Positions 16,231 to 25,663 are shown, counted from the stretch's first letter. The stretch: 64,000 nucleotides of DNA from Martinezella hainanensis (GCF_900094555.1 NZ_FMAC01000003.1:310001-374000), one strand, 5' to 3'. Notes: generated by a model from the sequence alone, not told the origin. Program-made: numbers and translations.

Positions 16231-17817
16231 ATGTCAATTATTGCTTCTCGTGCGCGGTTGCTCGGCACGGCCTTCAGTCTGGCACTCCTGTTGGGCACTT
16301 CGGCCGCCCAGGCTGAAACGCCGCCGAACGTGCTCGTGGTCGCGCAGTCGATCGATGATGCCGTCAGCTTCGATCCGGCCGAAGGCTTCGAGCTGACGAC
16401 GGTCCAGTCCTTCAACAATCTCTACCAGCGTCTCGTTCAATCGAACCGGCAAGACGGCACGAAGATCGAACCGGCGCTCGCTGCGTCTTGGACAGCCGGC
16501 AGCGATGGCCGCAGCCTGACGTTCGAGCTCGCTGACAGCAAGTTTTCCTCCGGCAATCCGGTCCGTCCCGAAGACGTGATCTTCTCGCTGACACGTGCCG
16601 TCAAGCTGAACAAATCGCCGGCTTTCATTCTCAATGAGCTCGGTTGGAAAGCTGACAACGTTGATGCCGGCATCATCAGGGTGGACGACAAGCATGTAAA
16701 GCTTAGCTGGTCTGCCGATGTCGGTTCGGGCTTTGCGCTTTCGTTGCTGACCGCGCCGATCGCCTCGATCGTTGACGAAAAGACCGTCGAGCCGCAGGCA
16801 AAGGACGGCGATTTCGGCAATGCCTGGCTGAAGACGAACTCGGCCGGCAGCGGTGCCTACACGATCGCGACCTATACGCCGCATGAGGCGCTGGTGTTGC
16901 AGGGCAACGCCAATTCCGCCGACAAGCCGAAGCTCGATAGCGTCATCATCCGAAATGTTCCCGATGTCGGCGCCCGCCGCCTGCTTGTCGAACAGGGCGA
17001 TGCCGATATCGCGCGCGGCCTCTCGGCCGACCAGATCGAAGCGCTGAAGACCAAGAGCGGCCTCAAGGTTCTCGCAGTACCCTCTGCGCGCACCGACTAT
17101 ATCCTCCTCAACACCAAGGCCAATCCGACCCTCGGCAATCCGGCCTTATGGGAAGCCGCCCGCTACCTCGTCGATTATGACGGCATCGCCAAGAACCTGC
17201 TTCGCGGCCAGAGCACGGTGCATCAGGCCTTCCTGCCTGTCGGCTTCCCCGGCGCACTGACGGATACGCCCTTCAAGCTCGATGTCGAGAAGGCAAAGAA
17301 GATCCTGGCCGATGCCGGCATCAAGACGCCGTTCAAGGTCGAATTCATCGTGTTCAACGACCAGCCGTTCCTGTCGATCGCCCAGTCGCTGCAGTCGACC
17401 TTCGCGCAGGCCGGCATCACGCTGGACATCCAGCCAGGTGTTGCAAGCGACATCTATGCCCGCGGCCGTTCCGGCAAGTTCGAGATGACGCTGCGCTACT
17501 GGATCCCGGATTATTTCGACCCGCATTCCAACGCTAGTGCCTTTGCCATCAACAAGGACAATTCCTCCAACACGGCTGCAAAATATGCCGACTGGGTGAT
17601 CCCCGAGCTGACGGACGAGACGCTGTCCGCCGTCAAGGAGCAGGATGCGGCCAAGCGCGTGGCGCTCTATCAGGATCTGCAGAAGAAGATCCAGGCAAGC
17701 TCCCCCTTCATCTTTATGCTTCAGGGCAACGATCAGGTCGTGCTAAGCGACAAGGTGAAGAACTATGCTCAGGGCCTGAATGCAGACCAGGTCTACTATG
17801 ACAAGGTGGAGAAGTAA
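16231..17817 (+). CDS. Peptide/nickel-type ABC transporter substrate-binding protein
   Basis: A 528-residue periplasmic protein of the SBP_bac_5 (DppA/OppA/NikA) family. The signal peptide is MSIIASRARLLGTAFSLALL, ending near AQA. Typical motifs: DDAVSFDPAEGFELTTVQSF, LAASWTAGSDGRSLTFEL, ARYLVDYDGIAKNLLRGQ, and a C-terminal lobe that places the peptide pocket. The start is fixed by AAGGGAG eight bases before ATG 16231 rather than the ATG at 16201. It leads a five-gene operon. The ligand could be a di/oligopeptide, opine or other small solute and cannot be told from sequence. Confidence 0.88.
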   Translation: MSIIASRARLLGTAFSLALLLGTSAAQAETPPNVLVVAQSIDDAVSFDPAEGFELTTVQSFNNLYQRLVQSNRQDGTKIEPALAASWTAGSDGRSLTFELADSKFSSGNPVRPEDVIFSLTRAVKLNKSPAFILNELGWKADNVDAGIIRVDDKHVKLSWSADVGSGFALSLLTAPIASIVDEKTVEPQAKDGDFGNAWLKTNSAGSGAYTIATYTPHEALVLQGNANSADKPKLDSVIIRNVPDVGARRLLVEQGDADIARGLSADQIEALKTKSGLKVLAVPSARTDYILLNTKANPTLGNPALWEAARYLVDYDGIAKNLLRGQSTVHQAFLPVGFPGALTDTPFKLDVEKAKKILADAGIKTPFKVEFIVFNDQPFLSIAQSLQSTFAQAGITLDIQPGVASDIYARGRSGKFEMTLRYWIPDYFDPHSNASAFAINKDNSSNTAAKYADWVIPELTDETLSAVKEQDAAKRVALYQDLQKKIQASSPFIFMLQGNDQVVLSDKVKNYAQGLNADQVYYDKVEK

Positions 17818-18900
17818 GTGCCGCAAGCGGCAAACCAATCCGATGCTGACATGACCAACTCCCGCCAGATGAAAGCCTGGCGGGAGTTGTCTTTCGTGCG
17901 GCCCTTTCTTTCGTGGGGATGGTCTTTTGCGCTGACGCTCTTCGGGCTGGCGCTGGTGACTTTTGCCTTGACGCGCCTGTCACCGATCGATCCCGCCTTA
18001 CAGATGGTCGGTGATCACGCCAGCCAGTCGAGTTATGAGCAGGCGCGCACCGAACTCGGGCTCGATCAGCCGCTGCCGGTTCAGTTCCTTCGCTATATCG
18101 AGACGGCCGCCTCGGGGAATTTCGGTCAGTCGGCCTCCACCGGCCAGCCGGTCGCCAAGGATATCGCGCGGACATTTCCGGCGACGATCGAGCTCGCGAC
18201 CGCGGCGATCGTCATGGGTTCGGTGATCGGCCTCGTGCTCGGCATCACCGCCGCCATGCGGCAGGGAACATGGCTCGACGGCGCGGCGCGGATAATCTCG
18301 CTTTTCGGCTATTCGGTGCCGATCTTCTGGCTTGGCCTGCTGATGCTGCTTTTCTTCTATGCGCGGCTGCACTGGGCGCCGGGGCCGGGACGCGCGGATG
18401 TCGTCTTTCAATATACGGTCAAATCCGTCACCGGGTTTGCTTTGATCGATACGTGGCTTTCCGGCAAGCAGGGCGCTTTCCGGGATGCGCTGGCGCATCT
18501 GGCGCTGCCGGCAACCGTGCTTGCCTTTCATGCACTTGCCGCGATTTCGCGGCTGACGCGCGCGTCGATCCTGACCGAACTCGGCCAGGAATATGTGACG
18601 ACCGCGCGCGCCAAGGGCGCAAGCCTTTCCCGTATCGTCTTCAGGCATGTCATGCCGAACATCTCAGGGACGCTTCTGATCGTGATTGCCCTTTCCTATG
18701 CCAGCCTTCTGGAAGGCGCGGTGCTGACCGAAACTGTCTTTGCCTGGCCCGGCATCGGCCGCTACCTGACGACGGCGATGTTTGCCGGCGACATGCCGGC
18801 GATCCTCGGGGCGACACTTGTGGTCGGCGCATCCTTCGTGCTCCTGAACGCCTTGACCGATCTCGGCGTTGCGCGGCTTGAAGCGGGGAAGAAGCGGTGA
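17818..18900 (+). CDS. Peptide-type ABC transporter permease (DppB-like)
   Basis: A 360-residue inner-membrane permease with about six hydrophobic segments. Family features: TRLSPIDPALQMVGDHAS after the first segment, RLTRASILTELGQEYVTTARAKGAS with the ATPase-contact EAA-type loop, and ETVFAWPGIGRYLTTAMF. It starts at GTG directly after the binding-protein stop; ATG 17851 is an alternative that removes an 11-residue extension. Partner of the DppC-like permease, with which it overlaps by four bases. Confidence 0.88.
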   Translation: MPQAANQSDADMTNSRQMKAWRELSFVRPFLSWGWSFALTLFGLALVTFALTRLSPIDPALQMVGDHASQSSYEQARTELGLDQPLPVQFLRYIETAASGNFGQSASTGQPVAKDIARTFPATIELATAAIVMGSVIGLVLGITAAMRQGTWLDGAARIISLFGYSVPIFWLGLLMLLFFYARLHWAPGPGRADVVFQYTVKSVTGFALIDTWLSGKQGAFRDALAHLALPATVLAFHALAAISRLTRASILTELGQEYVTTARAKGASLSRIVFRHVMPNISGTLLIVIALSYASLLEGAVLTETVFAWPGIGRYLTTAMFAGDMPAILGATLVVGASFVLLNALTDLGVARLEAGKKR

Positions 18901-19754
18901 GTGCGATCATACAGCGTCCGCTCGACGGACCATCTTTCCTCAAGCGCCTACTGCGTTCGCCGTCGACGGCTGCCGGCAGCATTATCGTCCTATTCATTCT
19001 GGCCGTGGCGCTCCTTGCGCCGCTGATTGCGCCATACGATCCCAATCTGCAGGAGACCGCCAACCGGCTGATGCCGCCGAGTGCGGCCCACTGGCTCGGC
19101 ACGGACGGGTTCGGGCGCGATCTCCTGTCGCGCATGGTCTATGGCGCGCGGCCGACCTTGCTGCTCCTGCTGTTCGTCGTGCTTCTCATGGCGCCGCTCG
19201 GCATTGTCGTCGGCATCCTTGCCGGCTTCTTCGGCGGTATCACGGAGCGCATCCTGATGCGCGTCACCGATGTCGTCATGTCCTTTCCGCGCCTGCTGCT
19301 TGCTTTCGCCTTTGTCGCGATCATGGGGCCGGGTCTGGTCAACGGCGCGCTGGCGCTATCGCTGACGAGCTGGCCCGCCTATGCCCGCCAAGCGCGTGTG
19401 GAAACGGCGGCGTTGCGCCGCAGCGACTATCTTGCCGCCGCCGAAATGGTCGGCATCCGGGGTATCAGGCTGCTTTACGGCCATGTGTTGCCCCTAGTCC
19501 TGCCCTCGGCGATCATTCGTCTGGCGCTTGATCTCTCCGGCATCATTCTCGCTGCGGCGGGATTGGGCTTCCTGGGTCTCGGCGTTCGTCCGCCGACTGC
19601 GGAATGGGGCGCGATGGTTTCGGAAGGCACGCAGGTCATTTTCGATCAATGGTGGGTGGCGGCCGTGCCCGGCTTTGCCATTCTTGTCACCTCGCTCGCC
19701 TTCAACCTTCTGGCCGACGGCTTACGCGACATACTGGATCCGCGTCATGGCTGA
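18897..19754 (+). CDS. Peptide-type ABC transporter permease (DppC-like)
   Basis: A 285-residue inner-membrane permease, starting at GTG in a GTGA overlap with the preceding stop. It shows the DppC hallmarks: HWLGTDGFGRDLLSRMVYGAR near residue 65 and an EAA-type loop in AAEMVGIRGIRLLYGHVLP. Its end overlaps the next ATPase gene by eight bases, showing tight translational coupling. Confidence 0.88.
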   Translation: MSAIIQRPLDGPSFLKRLLRSPSTAAGSIIVLFILAVALLAPLIAPYDPNLQETANRLMPPSAAHWLGTDGFGRDLLSRMVYGARPTLLLLLFVVLLMAPLGIVVGILAGFFGGITERILMRVTDVVMSFPRLLLAFAFVAIMGPGLVNGALALSLTSWPAYARQARVETAALRRSDYLAAAEMVGIRGIRLLYGHVLPLVLPSAIIRLALDLSGIILAAAGLGFLGLGVRPPTAEWGAMVSEGTQVIFDQWWVAAVPGFAILVTSLAFNLLADGLRDILDPRHG

Positions 19755-20571
19755 GCCGCTGCTATCCGCTCAGGACCTTTCGGTCTCCTTTCCCTCCGAA
19801 GCTGGCCCGCTGCCCGTCGTCGACGGCATCAGCTTTGCGGTGGATCGCGAAATCGTCGCGCTCGTGGGCGAATCCGGTTCAGGCAAGTCGATGACGGGGC
19901 GGGCGATCATGGGTTTGTTGCCGCGCCAGGCGCAGGTGCGGGCGACGCGCCTCTCGTTCGAAGGGCAGGATCTTCTTTCCCTGCCGCCGTCAGGCTGGAA
20001 TGCGCTTCGCGGCAACGGTATCGGCCTCGTCCTTCAGGATCCGAAATATTCGCTCAATCCCGCCCATAAGGTGGGGCGGCAGGTCGAGGAGACGTTGCTC
20101 TTGCACACGCGCCTTTCGGCGGCGGAGCGGCGCGAACGGGCGCTCGACATGCTTCACACGGTCGGTCTTCCCGATCCGAAACGGGTTTATGCGAGCTATC
20201 CGGCGGCATTGTCGGGCGGCATGGGCCAGCGCGTGATGATCGCGGCGATGCTGATCAACCGACCGAAGCTCTTGATCGCCGACGAGCCGACCTCCGCGCT
20301 CGATCGTGAGCTGCAGGGCCAGATCCTGACGCTGCTGCGCTCCCTGACCGAGGGGTTCGGCATGGGGCTGCTGCTCATCAGCCACGATCTGCAGCAGATC
20401 TCGCAATTTGCCGATCGGGCAATCGTCATGCGCGGCGGCCGGATCGAGGAGGAGTTAGCCTCAGGCAATCTCGCCAGCGCCCGATCCGCCTATACGCGTG
20501 CGCTATGGGCGGCCCGACCATCGGCCGAAACCTACGGCACGCGTCTGCCAGTTTATGGAGCGGGTGCATGA
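19747..20571 (+). CDS. Peptide-type ABC transporter ATP-binding protein (DppD-like)
   Basis: A 274-residue ATPase. Walker A GESGSGKSM (about residue 41), Q-loop LVLQDPKYSLNPAHKVG, signature LSGGMGQR, Walker B LLIADEPTSALD and switch LLISHDLQQISQFADR. The true start is ATG 19747, overlapping the permease stop; the longer upstream frame is not protein-like. It lacks the long C-terminal oligopeptide-transporter extension with its cysteine cluster, which is common in NikD-type short ATPases. Confidence 0.9.
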   Translation: MAEPLLSAQDLSVSFPSEAGPLPVVDGISFAVDREIVALVGESGSGKSMTGRAIMGLLPRQAQVRATRLSFEGQDLLSLPPSGWNALRGNGIGLVLQDPKYSLNPAHKVGRQVEETLLLHTRLSAAERRERALDMLHTVGLPDPKRVYASYPAALSGGMGQRVMIAAMLINRPKLLIADEPTSALDRELQGQILTLLRSLTEGFGMGLLLISHDLQQISQFADRAIVMRGGRIEEELASGNLASARSAYTRALWAARPSAETYGTRLPVYGAGA

Positions 20572-21272
20572 ACGCTCTGTCCGTCTCCGATCTATCCATC
20601 ACCTTTTCCGGTGCCAGCAAGGCGTTCACCGCCGTGCGCGGCGTCGGCTTTGAAGTCGCAAGCGGCGAGACCTTCGGTCTCATCGGCCCGTCCGGCTGCG
20701 GCAAAACGACGGTCCTGCGCGCCATCGCCGGGCTGAATATCCATTGGCAGGGATCGATTTCCGTTTTCGATGAGCCGCTCAAGTCGGGGAGAAAGATTTC
20801 CGGCTCGTTGCGAGACAACATTCAGATGGTGTTCCAGGATCCTTATTCGTCGCTGCATCCGCGTCACACGATTGCGCGCATTCTCGGCGAGCCCTTGTCC
20901 TTGCGGGGCGCCAAGGACGTCGAGACACAGGTACGCACGGCTCTGGATCAGGTCGGCTTGCCGGCGGTAACCAGCCGACGTTATCCGCATCAACTGTCTG
21001 GCGGCCAGCGACAACGCGTGGCGATTGCGCGGGCGCTGTTGCTGCGCCCGAAGCTATTGTTGCTCGACGAGCCGACGTCGGCTCTCGACGTCTCGGTGCA
21101 GGCGGGAATCCTCAATCTTCTCAACGATCTGAAGGCGGCACATGGGATGACCTTCATGCTCGTCAGCCACGATCCGGGCGTGGTTGGCCATATGTGCGAC
21201 CGCGCCGCCGTCATGGGGGGCGGTGTTATCACTGAGATCATGGATCGCGCCGGCCTATCCAAGGCCAGCTAG
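20568..21272 (+). CDS. Peptide-type ABC transporter ATP-binding protein (DppF-like)
   Basis: A 234-residue ATPase, last of the five-gene operon, starting in an ATGA overlap with the previous stop. Walker A GPSGCGKTT, Q-loop MVFQDPYSSLHPRHTI, signature LSGGQRQR, Walker B LLLLDEPTSALDVS and switch FMLVSHDPGVVGHMCDR are all intact. Short for DppF but like NikE. It would pair with the preceding ATPase to energise uptake. Confidence 0.9.
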   Translation: MNALSVSDLSITFSGASKAFTAVRGVGFEVASGETFGLIGPSGCGKTTVLRAIAGLNIHWQGSISVFDEPLKSGRKISGSLRDNIQMVFQDPYSSLHPRHTIARILGEPLSLRGAKDVETQVRTALDQVGLPAVTSRRYPHQLSGGQRQRVAIARALLLRPKLLLLDEPTSALDVSVQAGILNLLNDLKAAHGMTFMLVSHDPGVVGHMCDRAAVMGGGVITEIMDRAGLSKAS

Positions 21273-21335
21273 GTTCGGGTTCGAGGCGATGGTCCGCTGA
21301 AGGAGGCTGCCTTCTTTGGCATCGCGAAGGCGATG

Positions 21336-21701
21336 CTACACGGCTACGCGGTCGCGGCCGAAAATGTCGAGTTGCGAAAGGCGGATGGTTTCGCTCGCCG
21401 CCGACGTGCTGCCGATGAATTCGTCGATCAGAAACGCCACGTAGCCGCCAGCCATCTTGATGATGGCGATTTCACAGCTCTTTGAGGGCTTGTTGCCCAT
21501 CTTCGTCGCCAGATCATAAACCGGCACCAATTCGCCACGATATGAGGTGTGACCGAGCGCTCGGCGCGTATCGTCGCTATTGCAGAGTGGGCGCCAATTA
21601 TCCGCCCGAGCGACAATCGTCCCGTCAATGAACGTGCACAAGGTGTCGTGCACGCGGACCGCGATCGCTGCGCGGCGACGAAGAAATGCTGAAAGAGGCA
21701 T
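21336..21701 (-). CDS. CheW-like domain protein, abbreviated
   Basis: About 121 residues that match the core of a CheW/CheV-type scaffold: YRGELVPVYDLATKMG (the conserved GxxxxRGxxxPVxDL region) followed by IAIIKMAGGYVAFLIDEFIG. Ordinary CheW is around 150 residues and has a longer first half, so this copy is N-terminally short, or starts upstream at the TTG at 21758. No chemoreceptor, CheA or flagellar gene is near. It may link an unlinked receptor to a kinase, or be a relic. The start is uncertain since no good ribosome site is visible. Confidence 0.6.
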   Translation of the reverse strand: MPLSAFLRRRAAIAVRVHDTLCTFIDGTIVARADNWRPLCNSDDTRRALGHTSYRGELVPVYDLATKMGNKPSKSCEIAIIKMAGGYVAFLIDEFIGSTSAASETIRLSQLDIFGRDRVAV

Positions 21702-21852
21702 TGAGCACTTTGTCCCTTCAGGGACTCCCCTATCCAAAAGTGCAGCCGTCTGAGGCAAAACCCGGCTTGAGGATGCCTTGGCACCGTCATGGTGCCGCCG
21801 AACTTTGTTCGGCCAGACACGCCCATGGTAGAGGCGTGGTCTTGATGACCTC

Positions 21853-21870
21853 TTTTAGGTTTGCCTAAAA
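21853..21870. promoter_or_regulatory. Perfect palindrome TTTTAGG-N4-CCTAAAA
   Basis: TTTTAGGTTTGCCTAAAA is a perfect 7-bp inverted repeat with four-base spacer; a further half-site TTTTTAGG follows at about 21885. The half-site resembles those of DtxR/MntR-type metal regulators (TTAGG...CCTAA), as recalled, but it could also be a hairpin. It lies upstream of the CheW-like gene and beyond the hydroxylase 3' end. Confidence 0.4.
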
Positions 21871-21946
21871 TTCTAACGAAGGCCTTTTTAGGTCGGCTAG
21901 GAGCTGAAAACCTGATGAAAATCTGGGAGTTGAAACGATCGGCGTT

Positions 21947-22786
21947 CTAGCTATGCCTGCCGCGTCGAAAGGGCCGAACGAGGAACTCGGTGAAGTTCTG
22001 CGGCTCCCGGATATTGGGTAGGCCAACATCGGGCCACTCTTTGGCCTTCGGATAATAGGCGGTCCCGAACAGAATGTCCCAAATCGCCGAACCGCTGCCG
22101 AAATTCTTGTTGAAATGTTGTCGTTCGACCGAATGGTGAATGCGGTGAAAGCGGTTGTCAGGAAAGACGTAACGGACCCAACCCAAGTTCAGGCGTGTCG
22201 AGCTATGCTCGAAATAACCTTGCCAGCGAACGAAGAACACCCAGATCCAGGGAACATAGTCCTGCTTGAAATCGAAGAGCAGCGAGACGGGAATGATCAG
22301 GAACGGAATTCTGAAGATCTCTTCGCTGAAATGGTGGTTGCTGTTGAAGGCGCTCATCTCCTCGAGCGAATGATGCTCGGCATGGAAGCGCCAGAAGAAG
22401 CTATTGCTATGCTGCAGCCTGTGGAACCAGTAGTAGAAGAACTCGCTGACCTGTAGAACGAGAAAGGAAGCGGCTATGGCACCCAACAGATGCAGCGGCC
22501 ATGCATCCGAAAACTTCGAGAGGAACGTCAGGTCTATCGCAAACAGCGGCTTTATACCGATGCCTGCCCAAAGCCAGTAGAAGAGCGTCAGGCTTGCTTT
22601 GGTTATGAGGATGTTCGTCATGCAGAAGATGGCACCACGAAGTTTCGATACATAGGTATAGCGAGACTTCGGAAAGATGATTTCCGCGGTGAGCAACAGG
22701 AATGCGACCGGAAGAATGCGATCGGTATACTCCTCCACGAAATCAAGCAATTGAAGCAAATTTTCCATTGTCAATTTGCTATCCAC
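21947..22786 (-). CDS. Sterol desaturase/fatty acid hydroxylase superfamily membrane enzyme
   Basis: A 279-residue integral-membrane di-iron oxygenase. The histidine boxes are complete: H122-x3-H126 (HRLQH), H135-xx-HH (HAEHH), the NHH at 150-152, and H214-xx-HH (HRIHH). About four hydrophobic segments anchor it in the inner membrane (residues 25-36, 50-80, 97-115, 160-175). Members hydroxylate lipids, sterols, hopanoids or carotenoids; the substrate here is unknown. It lies downstream of a membrane-anchored AraC-type regulator in the same direction, 138 bases apart. Confidence 0.85.
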   Translation of the reverse strand: MDSKLTMENLLQLLDFVEEYTDRILPVAFLLLTAEIIFPKSRYTYVSKLRGAIFCMTNILITKASLTLFYWLWAGIGIKPLFAIDLTFLSKFSDAWPLHLLGAIAASFLVLQVSEFFYYWFHRLQHSNSFFWRFHAEHHSLEEMSAFNSNHHFSEEIFRIPFLIIPVSLLFDFKQDYVPWIWVFFVRWQGYFEHSSTRLNLGWVRYVFPDNRFHRIHHSVERQHFNKNFGSGSAIWDILFGTAYYPKAKEWPDVGLPNIREPQNFTEFLVRPFRRGRHS

Positions 22787-22924
22787 GGAACGACGGAGGG
22801 GGCGATCTCCCTGCTTTAGCCGAGGATGATTGTCGCTTCAACTTGATGATTAAAAGTTGGTTAAAGGCATGCCGGCCGGATCGGAGAGACCTGAAACACG
22901 TTCCGGATCATGCTCGATCGCGAC

Positions 22925-24013
22925 TCAGTCAGCCTTTTGTACTGGTGTGGACTTGGAGGGCCTGCGCGACCTGTCGCGCCATTCGAGCGGCGTCGTATCA
23001 GTGACGCGCCGGAATTCACGATTGAAGTTCGATTTGGTCTGAAAGCCGACTTCGAACATGATTTCCGTCACCGGGTCGTCGGTTTCGGCCAGCAGCGTGC
23101 AGGCCTCCGCGATCCGGTACTCGTTGACATATTGCGAGACATTCTTGCCGGTCGCGCGGTTGATGGCTGCGGAAATCTGTCGAGCCGGAATCGCGAGCTT
23201 GCGCGCCAGCCGGTCGAGATTGAGATCGACATCACGATAGGCGTGCCTGTCTTTCATCAACGCCTGCACGGCAGCGAGCGTCTGGCTGTCCTGAAGGATT
23301 TCCGGTGGCCGGACAGCCTCCACGCGATCGACGGGCGCGTGGCTGCGGCTGGCGGCGGCGGCGGCGGCGGCGAGGACGGCGAGCGCTGCGAGATTTCCGA
23401 AAGTAATAACCTTCAAGGCATATTCGCCGCCGGCCCAGGCAAGGTCCAGCCAGATGAAGATATCCACTGCCGCCGACAAGAGAAGAGCGCTAGCGGCAAA
23501 GAGAATGGCCCTATAGGTGGGGCCGGCGTTTTCGAACGGCGCGAGACGAAGCGCGTCGGTGCCTGACCGCATGAGAAGCAGGATTGCCGCGGCATAGCCG
23601 ACATCGGTAAGGACGATGGCGATATCGATCGCGTCGCGCCACAACGCGATCAGCACGACAATAAGTCCGGCCGGCAGCCCATGCAGGCAGATCTGCTGAA
23701 TTGGCGAAAGGGAACTCTTGCGGGCTAGCCGGGAGACGCCGAGATAGGCAAGCGGAGGTACCATCGCAGCCGCGACCGGCATGACGTACATGACAGGCTG
23801 AACTGCATAGCCCCATCGCAACCCGGAAAGCGTGGACTGAAATGCACCGAGAAGGATCAGCGCCTGGAACGGCAAATTGGGTGGGGCCTCATCGTCGCGG
23901 GTTCTGACGACCGCAAGGAGAACGATGAGCAAAATGGCAATGACGAACGGAAATGGAATGAAGAGCATTGATCGGATCATAAGGGATTGGCGGAGATATG
24001 TGTCGCCGATCAT
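22925..24013 (-). CDS. AraC-family regulator with N-terminal membrane domain
   Basis: A 362-residue protein: about seven hydrophobic segments in residues 15-235, then a cytoplasmic AraC/XylS DNA-binding domain of about 100 residues with two helix-turn-helix units (LNLDRLARKLAIPARQISAAI and VTEIMFEVGFQTKSNFNREF). This layout (7TM-like sensor plus AraC domain) suggests a regulator that senses a membrane or extracellular signal directly. The start is uncertain; ATG 24013 is used, with TTG 24043 upstream and ATG 23980 downstream as alternatives. The hydroxylase gene downstream is the natural candidate target. Confidence 0.82.
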   Translation of the reverse strand: MIGDTYLRQSLMIRSMLFIPFPFVIAILLIVLLAVVRTRDDEAPPNLPFQALILLGAFQSTLSGLRWGYAVQPVMYVMPVAAAMVPPLAYLGVSRLARKSSLSPIQQICLHGLPAGLIVVLIALWRDAIDIAIVLTDVGYAAAILLLMRSGTDALRLAPFENAGPTYRAILFAASALLLSAAVDIFIWLDLAWAGGEYALKVITFGNLAALAVLAAAAAAASRSHAPVDRVEAVRPPEILQDSQTLAAVQALMKDRHAYRDVDLNLDRLARKLAIPARQISAAINRATGKNVSQYVNEYRIAEACTLLAETDDPVTEIMFEVGFQTKSNFNREFRRVTDTTPLEWRDRSRRPSKSTPVQKAD

Positions 24014-24043
24014 GCCGAAAGACGTCTCGCTCCGCGACCTCAA

Positions 24044-24864
24044 TCATGTTTTAGGTCGTCAAAATGCTGGGGAGGGACACCGGTCGGAACCGGCTCCATC
24101 AATTTTCGCAGATCCGTTCAATCTCGTCAGTACGAGCTAAGACCTTGCTGCGTTGGGCAATACGCCTGGACTGACGACGTTGATCGGATATCCCGCCGCC
24201 GCTTCGCGGGAGCATTTCCATCCTCTTCTCCTATTCGCTCCAAATCCCCATGACCTCCTTTCTCGGGCGCACCGAGCAGAGGGGCAAGGCAACTTAGATG
24301 CGTTCAAAAATGGACGCAGACAGGAGGGCCGATTCTCTCTAGCGTCAGGCTCAATCGTGTATTCGGGGCACTGGCCGGCATAGGCTGGTCCCCGGAGCGC
24401 GATCCGGCAGAAGCCGCCTGCGCATGTCCGGTTGAGGCAAGCGCAAATGGATTGCCTTCAGGCTGCGCGCAAGAAATCCGGAGCGGACCCTGGTGTCATA
24501 GCCAGCAGGATGGTCTGAAACGCGGCGACTGATCAGCTATTCAATGCGGCTGTGTCGGCATTGAAGCCATGGCGACTGCAGCTCGATACTCTCGGGCGGC
24601 GAACCCATTATGCTGCTCGATTCCATGGCATTCGCGTGCTTGCGGCAGTCCCGTGGCCGGTACGGGATTCCTCTCCGGGGATAGCTTCGTCGTCCGGCAG
24701 GTCTCAGCCAAAGCGGTTGCGGCACGACCCTGTCCTTCTACCATTCAACGAGAAAAGCGATCACTATGAGATTTTAATTTCTTCGTGCATTGCGCCGAAT
24801 GGAACGGCTATGCATGTCGGGTCATCTTTGCGTGACAGCCAGTTGTCAAAATTGGAGCGCGAGG
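24044..24864. other. Intergenic region, no supported gene
   Basis: About 820 bases between the divergent AraC-type regulator and the hydratase. Short frames on both strands (for example 24537-24744 minus, 24552-24923 plus) have poor composition and no ribosome site. No repeat or RNA gene was recognised. Confidence 0.4.
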
Positions 24865-25635
24865 ATGTATTTCGAATTGAAGGATACCACAGCGGATCTT
24901 CTGGCGAAGTCTCGCCGTCATGAAGAGCTTTGTGATCTCCCGCTCGATCTGATTGCCTCTGAACATGAGGCCTATGACATCCAGACCGCGGCACAGGATG
25001 CACTCGGCTTCGAGCGCAAGGGCTATGCGATTGTCGGCACGAGCGATCTGTCGCGTCGCGCGCTCGGTCTCAAGGGGCCGATCTATTCCGAAATCCCGTC
25101 CGCCGCGCTGCAAAAGAGGGCGCAAATTTTCCGCCTGCCGCCGGGAACCATCGGAATACAATGCGAGCTCGTTTTCACGATGCTGAGGCCATTTCCGGAC
25201 GAAGGCGAGCAAATCACCCTCGATAGTGTAGCCGATGCGGTCATGAGCTGCCGCCCTGCAATTGGGGTGATAGGCCGTCGGACGCGGCAGGCGTTTGCCG
25301 GTGCGAATGCTGCGATCGCGGATTTCGGCCTGCACGTCGCGACGCTTTGCGGCGACCATGCCGGAAACGTGGACATTGGCGATCTCTCGGAAATCGAGGT
25401 CACGGCTTTTCTGTTCCGGCAGACCATGCTTTCCGGCAACTCGTCGGCGATAATGGGCAATCCGCTGAATGCGGTAGCATGGCTTGCAGCGGCGCTTGCG
25501 GCAAACGGTCGGCGCCTCGAGCCAAGCGATATCGTGGCGACCGGCTCCTGCACTGCAGTCCTCCAGGTTTGTGCTGGCCAACATCTGGCCGTCGACTTCG
25601 GGCCGCTCGGCCAGGTCGAATGCGTCTTCAATTAA
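24865..25635 (+). CDS. 2-keto-4-pentenoate hydratase/FAH-family protein (MhpD-like)
   Basis: A 256-residue protein of the hydratase/decarboxylase branch of the fumarylacetoacetate hydrolase superfamily. Features: DIQTAAQDALG near residue 38, the metal-site IQCELVFTM, and C-terminal GNPLNAVAWLAAALAANG with DIVATGSCTAV, the signature region of MhpD-type hydratases. It would act on a 2-hydroxy-2,4-dienoate or similar 2-keto acid. ATG 24865 with GGAG seven bases upstream is preferred to 24790. No meta-cleavage enzymes are adjacent; two tiny genes follow closely in the same direction. Confidence 0.78.
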   Translation: MYFELKDTTADLLAKSRRHEELCDLPLDLIASEHEAYDIQTAAQDALGFERKGYAIVGTSDLSRRALGLKGPIYSEIPSAALQKRAQIFRLPPGTIGIQCELVFTMLRPFPDEGEQITLDSVADAVMSCRPAIGVIGRRTRQAFAGANAAIADFGLHVATLCGDHAGNVDIGDLSEIEVTAFLFRQTMLSGNSSAIMGNPLNAVAWLAAALAANGRRLEPSDIVATGSCTAVLQVCAGQHLAVDFGPLGQVECVFN

Positions 25636-25663
25636 AATGATTAAAGAGTCGAAAGGACGGATA

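Noticed and set aside
24537..24923. Short frames on both strands before the hydratase
   Set aside because: None has a ribosome site; composition is random, and the hydratase start at 24865 explains the coding signal at the end.
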